This document shows, piece after piece, positions 61,601 to 64,000 of a stretch of DNA of 64,000 nt. Below the pieces are notes generated by a model that was not told the origin of the DNA, searched no databases, and saw only the letters and a program-made list of their open reading frames with translations. The stretch is from Schlegelella_A sp035995885 (lineage in GTDB: Bacteria; Pseudomonadota; Gammaproteobacteria; Burkholderiales; Burkholderiaceae_C): contig DASYKC010000094.1 in the NCBI GenBank assembly GCA_035995885.1, positions 1 to 64,000 on the forward strand, read 5' to 3'. Within the stretch, counting starts at the first letter, position 1. Each line of letters opens with the position of its first letter. A program made the translations under genes and the position numbers.

Positions 61601-62089
61601 ATGCCCAGCTTCGATACCGTCCTCGACCCCGACCTGGTCGAGGTGAGGAACGCCGTCGACCAGAGCGCGAAGGAGATCGGCACGCGCTTCGATTTCAAGG
61701 GCTCGTCGTCGAAGGTCGAGCTGAAGGACAAGGAGATCACGCTCTACGCCGACAACGAGTTCCAGCTCGGCCAGGTGCTCGACATCCTGATCGCCAAGCT
61801 GACCAAGAGAAACGTCGACGCCCGCTTCCTCGACCGCGACGCCAAGATCGAGAAGATCGGCGGCGACAAGGTCAAGCAGCTGATCGTCGTTCGCAGCGGC
61901 ATCGGCGCCGAGACGGCCAAGAAGCTGCAGACGACGATCAAGCAGAGCAAGCTCAAGGTGCAGGCCTCCATTCAGGGCGACACGGTGCGCGTCACCGGCG
62001 CCAAGCGCGACGACCTGCAGGCGGCGATGGCGCTGATCAGGAAGGAAGTCGCCGACCAGCCGCTCTCGTTCAACAACTTCCGCGACTGA
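61601..62089 (+). CDS. yajQ: YajQ-family nucleotide-binding protein
   Basis: 162 aa, full length. MPSFDTVLDPDLVEVRNAVDQSAKEI and TRFDFKGS at the N-terminus and RNVDARFLDRDAKIEKIGGDKVKQ in the middle are the family signature; the fold is two ferredoxin-like domains. Some homologues bind cyclic-di-GMP and control transcription, others bind nucleotides or tRNA. The window also encodes a GGDEF-EAL enzyme far upstream. The retropepsin gene follows 4 bp after the stop. Confidence 0.96.
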   Translation: MPSFDTVLDPDLVEVRNAVDQSAKEIGTRFDFKGSSSKVELKDKEITLYADNEFQLGQVLDILIAKLTKRNVDARFLDRDAKIEKIGGDKVKQLIVVRSGIGAETAKKLQTTIKQSKLKVQASIQGDTVRVTGAKRDDLQAAMALIRKEVADQPLSFNNFRD

Positions 62090-62093
62090 GCCG

Positions 62094-62732
62094 ATGGAGC
62101 GCCTCGCCGCAGGCCTCGTCGCCCTGCTCTGCGCCGCCGGCGCGGCCGCGCAGACGGTGTCGATGGCCGGCAGCCTCGGCAGCAACGCGCTTCTGGTCAT
62201 CGACGGCAAGCCGAGGAACATCCCGGTCGGCACGACGGTCGACGGCATCCGCCTCATCGGCGTCACCGGCAACGAGGCGGTCGTCGAGGTGAAGGGCAAG
62301 CGCCTCGTCCTGCGCCTGGGCGATGCGCAGGTGAACCTCGGCGGCAAGGCGAGCGAGGGCATCGGCAAGCAGATCGTGCTCACGGCGCAAAGCGGCGGCC
62401 ACTTCCTCGCCAACGGCTCGATCAACGGCCAGAGCGTCCGCTTCATGGTCGACACCGGCGCGACCCTGGTGGCGATGGACAAGTACGAAGCCGAACGCCT
62501 CGGCATCGACTACAAGAACGGCCGACGCGGCATGACCAGGACGGCCAATGGCGACGTCCCCTACTACACGACCAAGCTCAGGACGGTCCGCATCGGCGAC
62601 GTCCAGGTCTACGACGTCGACGCGATCATCTCGCCGGCGCCGATGCCGTACATCCTGCTCGGCAACAGCTTCCTGACGCGCTTCCAGATGAAGCGCGAGA
62701 ACGACGTCATGACGCTCGACCTGCGCTACTAG
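62094..62732 (+). CDS. Periplasmic retropepsin-like aspartic protease (TIGR02281 family)
   Basis: 212 aa. A signal peptide (1-19) is followed by an SH3-like N-terminal part (NALLVIDGKPRNIPVGTTVDGIRLIGV) and a retropepsin domain with the active-site triplet in FMVDTGATLVAM (about residue 118-130) and a closing ILLGNSFLTRF. Like all retropepsins it should act as a homodimer. Substrates unknown. It lies 4 bp after yajQ and is followed by the acyl-CoA dehydrogenase gene after 97 bp. Confidence 0.92.
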   Translation: MERLAAGLVALLCAAGAAAQTVSMAGSLGSNALLVIDGKPRNIPVGTTVDGIRLIGVTGNEAVVEVKGKRLVLRLGDAQVNLGGKASEGIGKQIVLTAQSGGHFLANGSINGQSVRFMVDTGATLVAMDKYEAERLGIDYKNGRRGMTRTANGDVPYYTTKLRTVRIGDVQVYDVDAIISPAPMPYILLGNSFLTRFQMKRENDVMTLDLRY

Positions 62733-62829
62733 CGCCTGCTTCATCCATGCCGCGGCTGTCGCAGCGCCGGCAGGCCGAATCGAACGGTCGTGCTAAAAAG
62801 AGCGTCGCCTCGCGCTGACGGAGACATCG

Positions 62830-64000
62830 ATGGACCTCGCCTTCACCCCTGAAGAACAAGCCTTCCGCGCGCAGATCCGCGCCTGGGTCCGCGACAACCT
62901 GCCCAAGGACATCAGCGACAAGGTTCGCAACTCGATCCACCTGACGCGCGACGACCTGCAGCGCTGGGCCAGGATCCTCGGCAAGCAGGGCTGGCACGGC
63001 TGGGCCTGGCCGACGCAGTTCGGCGGGCCGGGCTGGAACGCGATCCAGAAGCACCTGTTCGAGGAAGAGACCGCGCTCGCCGGCGCGCCGCGCGTGATCC
63101 CGTTCGGGCCGGTGATGGTCGCGCCGGTGATCATGGCATTCGGCACGCCGGAACAGCAGAAGCGATTCCTGCCCGGCATCGCCAGCGGCGAGGTCTGGTG
63201 GAGCCAGGGCTACAGCGAGCCGGGGTCGGGCTCCGATCTGGCATCGCTGAAGACGAAGGCCGAGAAGGTCCGCACCGGCAGCGGCGACAAGTACATCGTC
63301 AACGGCCAGAAGACCTGGACCACGCTCGGCCAGTACGGCGACTGGATCTTCTGCCTCGTTCGCACGTCGAGCGAAGGCAAGCCGCAGACCGGCATCAGCT
63401 TTCTCCTCATCGACATGAAGAGCCCCGGCATCACGGTGCGGCCGATCATCACGATGGAAGGCGAGCACGAGGTCAACGAGGTCTGGTTCGACAACGTCGA
63501 GGTTCCCGCCGACCAGCTGATCGGCGAGGAGAACAAGGGCTGGACCTACGCCAAGCACCTGCTCGCGCACGAGCGCACCAACATCGCCGACGTCAACCGC
63601 GCCAAGCGCGAGCTCGAGCGGGTCAAGCGCGTCGCCCAGGCCGAAGGCGTCTACGACGACGGGCGCTTCCGCGACCAGATCGCGCTCCTCGAGGTCGACA
63701 TCGTCGCCCTCGAGATGATGGTGCTGCGCGTGCTCTCGGCCGAGAAGAGCGGCAAGCAGAGCCTCGATGTCGCCGGCCTGCTGAAGATCCGCGGCAGCGA
63801 GATCCAGCAGCGCTACAGCGAGCTGATGATGCTCGCCGCCGGCCCGGCGGCGCTGCCGCTCGATCGCGAGGCGATCGCGGCCGGCTGGCAGCCCGACCAG
63901 CTCGCCGGCGCCTTCGTCGCGCCGCTCGCATCGACCTACTTCAACCTGCGCAAGACGACGATCTACGGCGGGTCGAACGAAGTGCAGAGAAACATCGTCG
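62830..64000 (+). CDS. Acyl-CoA dehydrogenase (runs off the right edge)
   Basis: 390 codons in the window, stop not reached. MDLAFTPEEQAFRAQIRAWVRDNLP opens the helical N-domain; WWSQGYSEPGSGSDLASLKTKAEK is the FAD/substrate loop of the beta domain, and LRKTTIYGGSNEVQRNIV near the end is the C-terminal dimer/FAD motif, so only about 10-15 residues are missing. It oxidises an acyl-CoA in beta-oxidation or a related route. GGAGACATCG is its ribosome site. A ligase for acyl-CoA lies 6 kb upstream on the other strand. Confidence 0.94.
   Translation, partial: MDLAFTPEEQAFRAQIRAWVRDNLPKDISDKVRNSIHLTRDDLQRWARILGKQGWHGWAWPTQFGGPGWNAIQKHLFEEETALAGAPRVIPFGPVMVAPVIMAFGTPEQQKRFLPGIASGEVWWSQGYSEPGSGSDLASLKTKAEKVRTGSGDKYIVNGQKTWTTLGQYGDWIFCLVRTSSEGKPQTGISFLLIDMKSPGITVRPIITMEGEHEVNEVWFDNVEVPADQLIGEENKGWTYAKHLLAHERTNIADVNRAKRELERVKRVAQAEGVYDDGRFRDQIALLEVDIVALEMMVLRVLSAEKSGKQSLDVAGLLKIRGSEIQQRYSELMMLAAGPAALPLDREAIAAGWQPDQLAGAFVAPLASTYFNLRKTTIYGGSNEVQRNIV

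Overview
This window is a very GC-rich (about 70 percent G+C), gene-dense piece of a chromosome, most likely from a betaproteobacterium of the order Burkholderiales. That placement is an inference from gene content: a YaeQ/DUF924 pair, argG and murB next to yajQ and a TIGR02281-type retropepsin, a DUF5117-type metalloprotease lipoprotein, a short MetE-like methionine synthase, and a Tat-dependent sugar-binding ABC module. I see no rRNA, tRNA, CRISPR array, insertion sequence, prophage or replication origin. Because stops are rare, nearly every gene is shadowed by long open frames on the other strand; these were ignored unless start signals, domains and neighbours supported them.

Layout: 0-2.6 kb holds the start of an SDR oxidoreductase, a membrane-anchored TIR protein and a PhnD-like/rhodanese fusion. 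2.8-6.5 kb holds an envelope-stress unit: an OmpR-type regulator, its histidine kinase and a DegP-type protease with a three-half-site operator in front of it. 6.5-11 kb holds an orphan TAXI binding protein, NDH-2 and a long aminopeptidase P. 11.1-14.2 kb holds a GGDEF-EAL enzyme bracketed by two tiny secreted proteins with TonB-box-like motifs that share a closely matching upstream region. 14.2-24.4 kb holds a metalloprotease lipoprotein, EttA, a cyclase-homology/TPR protein, RhlE helicase, an NAD(P)-binding protein and RsgA.

24.5-33.5 kb holds a micro-ORF, a Tim44-like protein, a KDG-type kinase, an SRPBCC protein, a 2OG-Fe dioxygenase coupled to a short methionine synthase, a DUF418 protein, a cupin and flavin-dependent oxidoreductase pair, a cold-shock protein and an NADP-dependent reductase. 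33.5-42.5 kb holds a five-PAS hybrid kinase, an M3 oligopeptidase, a coiled-coil periplasmic protein, glutathione reductase, YaeQ, a DUF924 protein and a YXWGXW-type protein. 42.7-51.6 kb is a sugar-acid locus: a CUT1 ABC importer and IlvD/Edd-family dehydratase on one strand, and divergently a GntR/FCD regulator, a DenD-like dehydrogenase and an SDR. 51.7-64 kb holds SodC, PAP2 phosphatase, a lipid-kinase-like protein, a phosphoesterase, an acyl-CoA ligase, a Ser/Thr kinase, ArgG, MurB, YajQ, a retropepsin and the start of an acyl-CoA dehydrogenase.

The observations most worth following are the pair of orphan TonB-box-like microproteins with their shared promoter around the c-di-GMP enzyme, the PmrA/QseB-like box in front of degP, the coupled MesD-like synthase/2OG-Fe dioxygenase pair, the hairpin over the argG ribosome-binding region, and the sugar-acid locus of unknown substrate.
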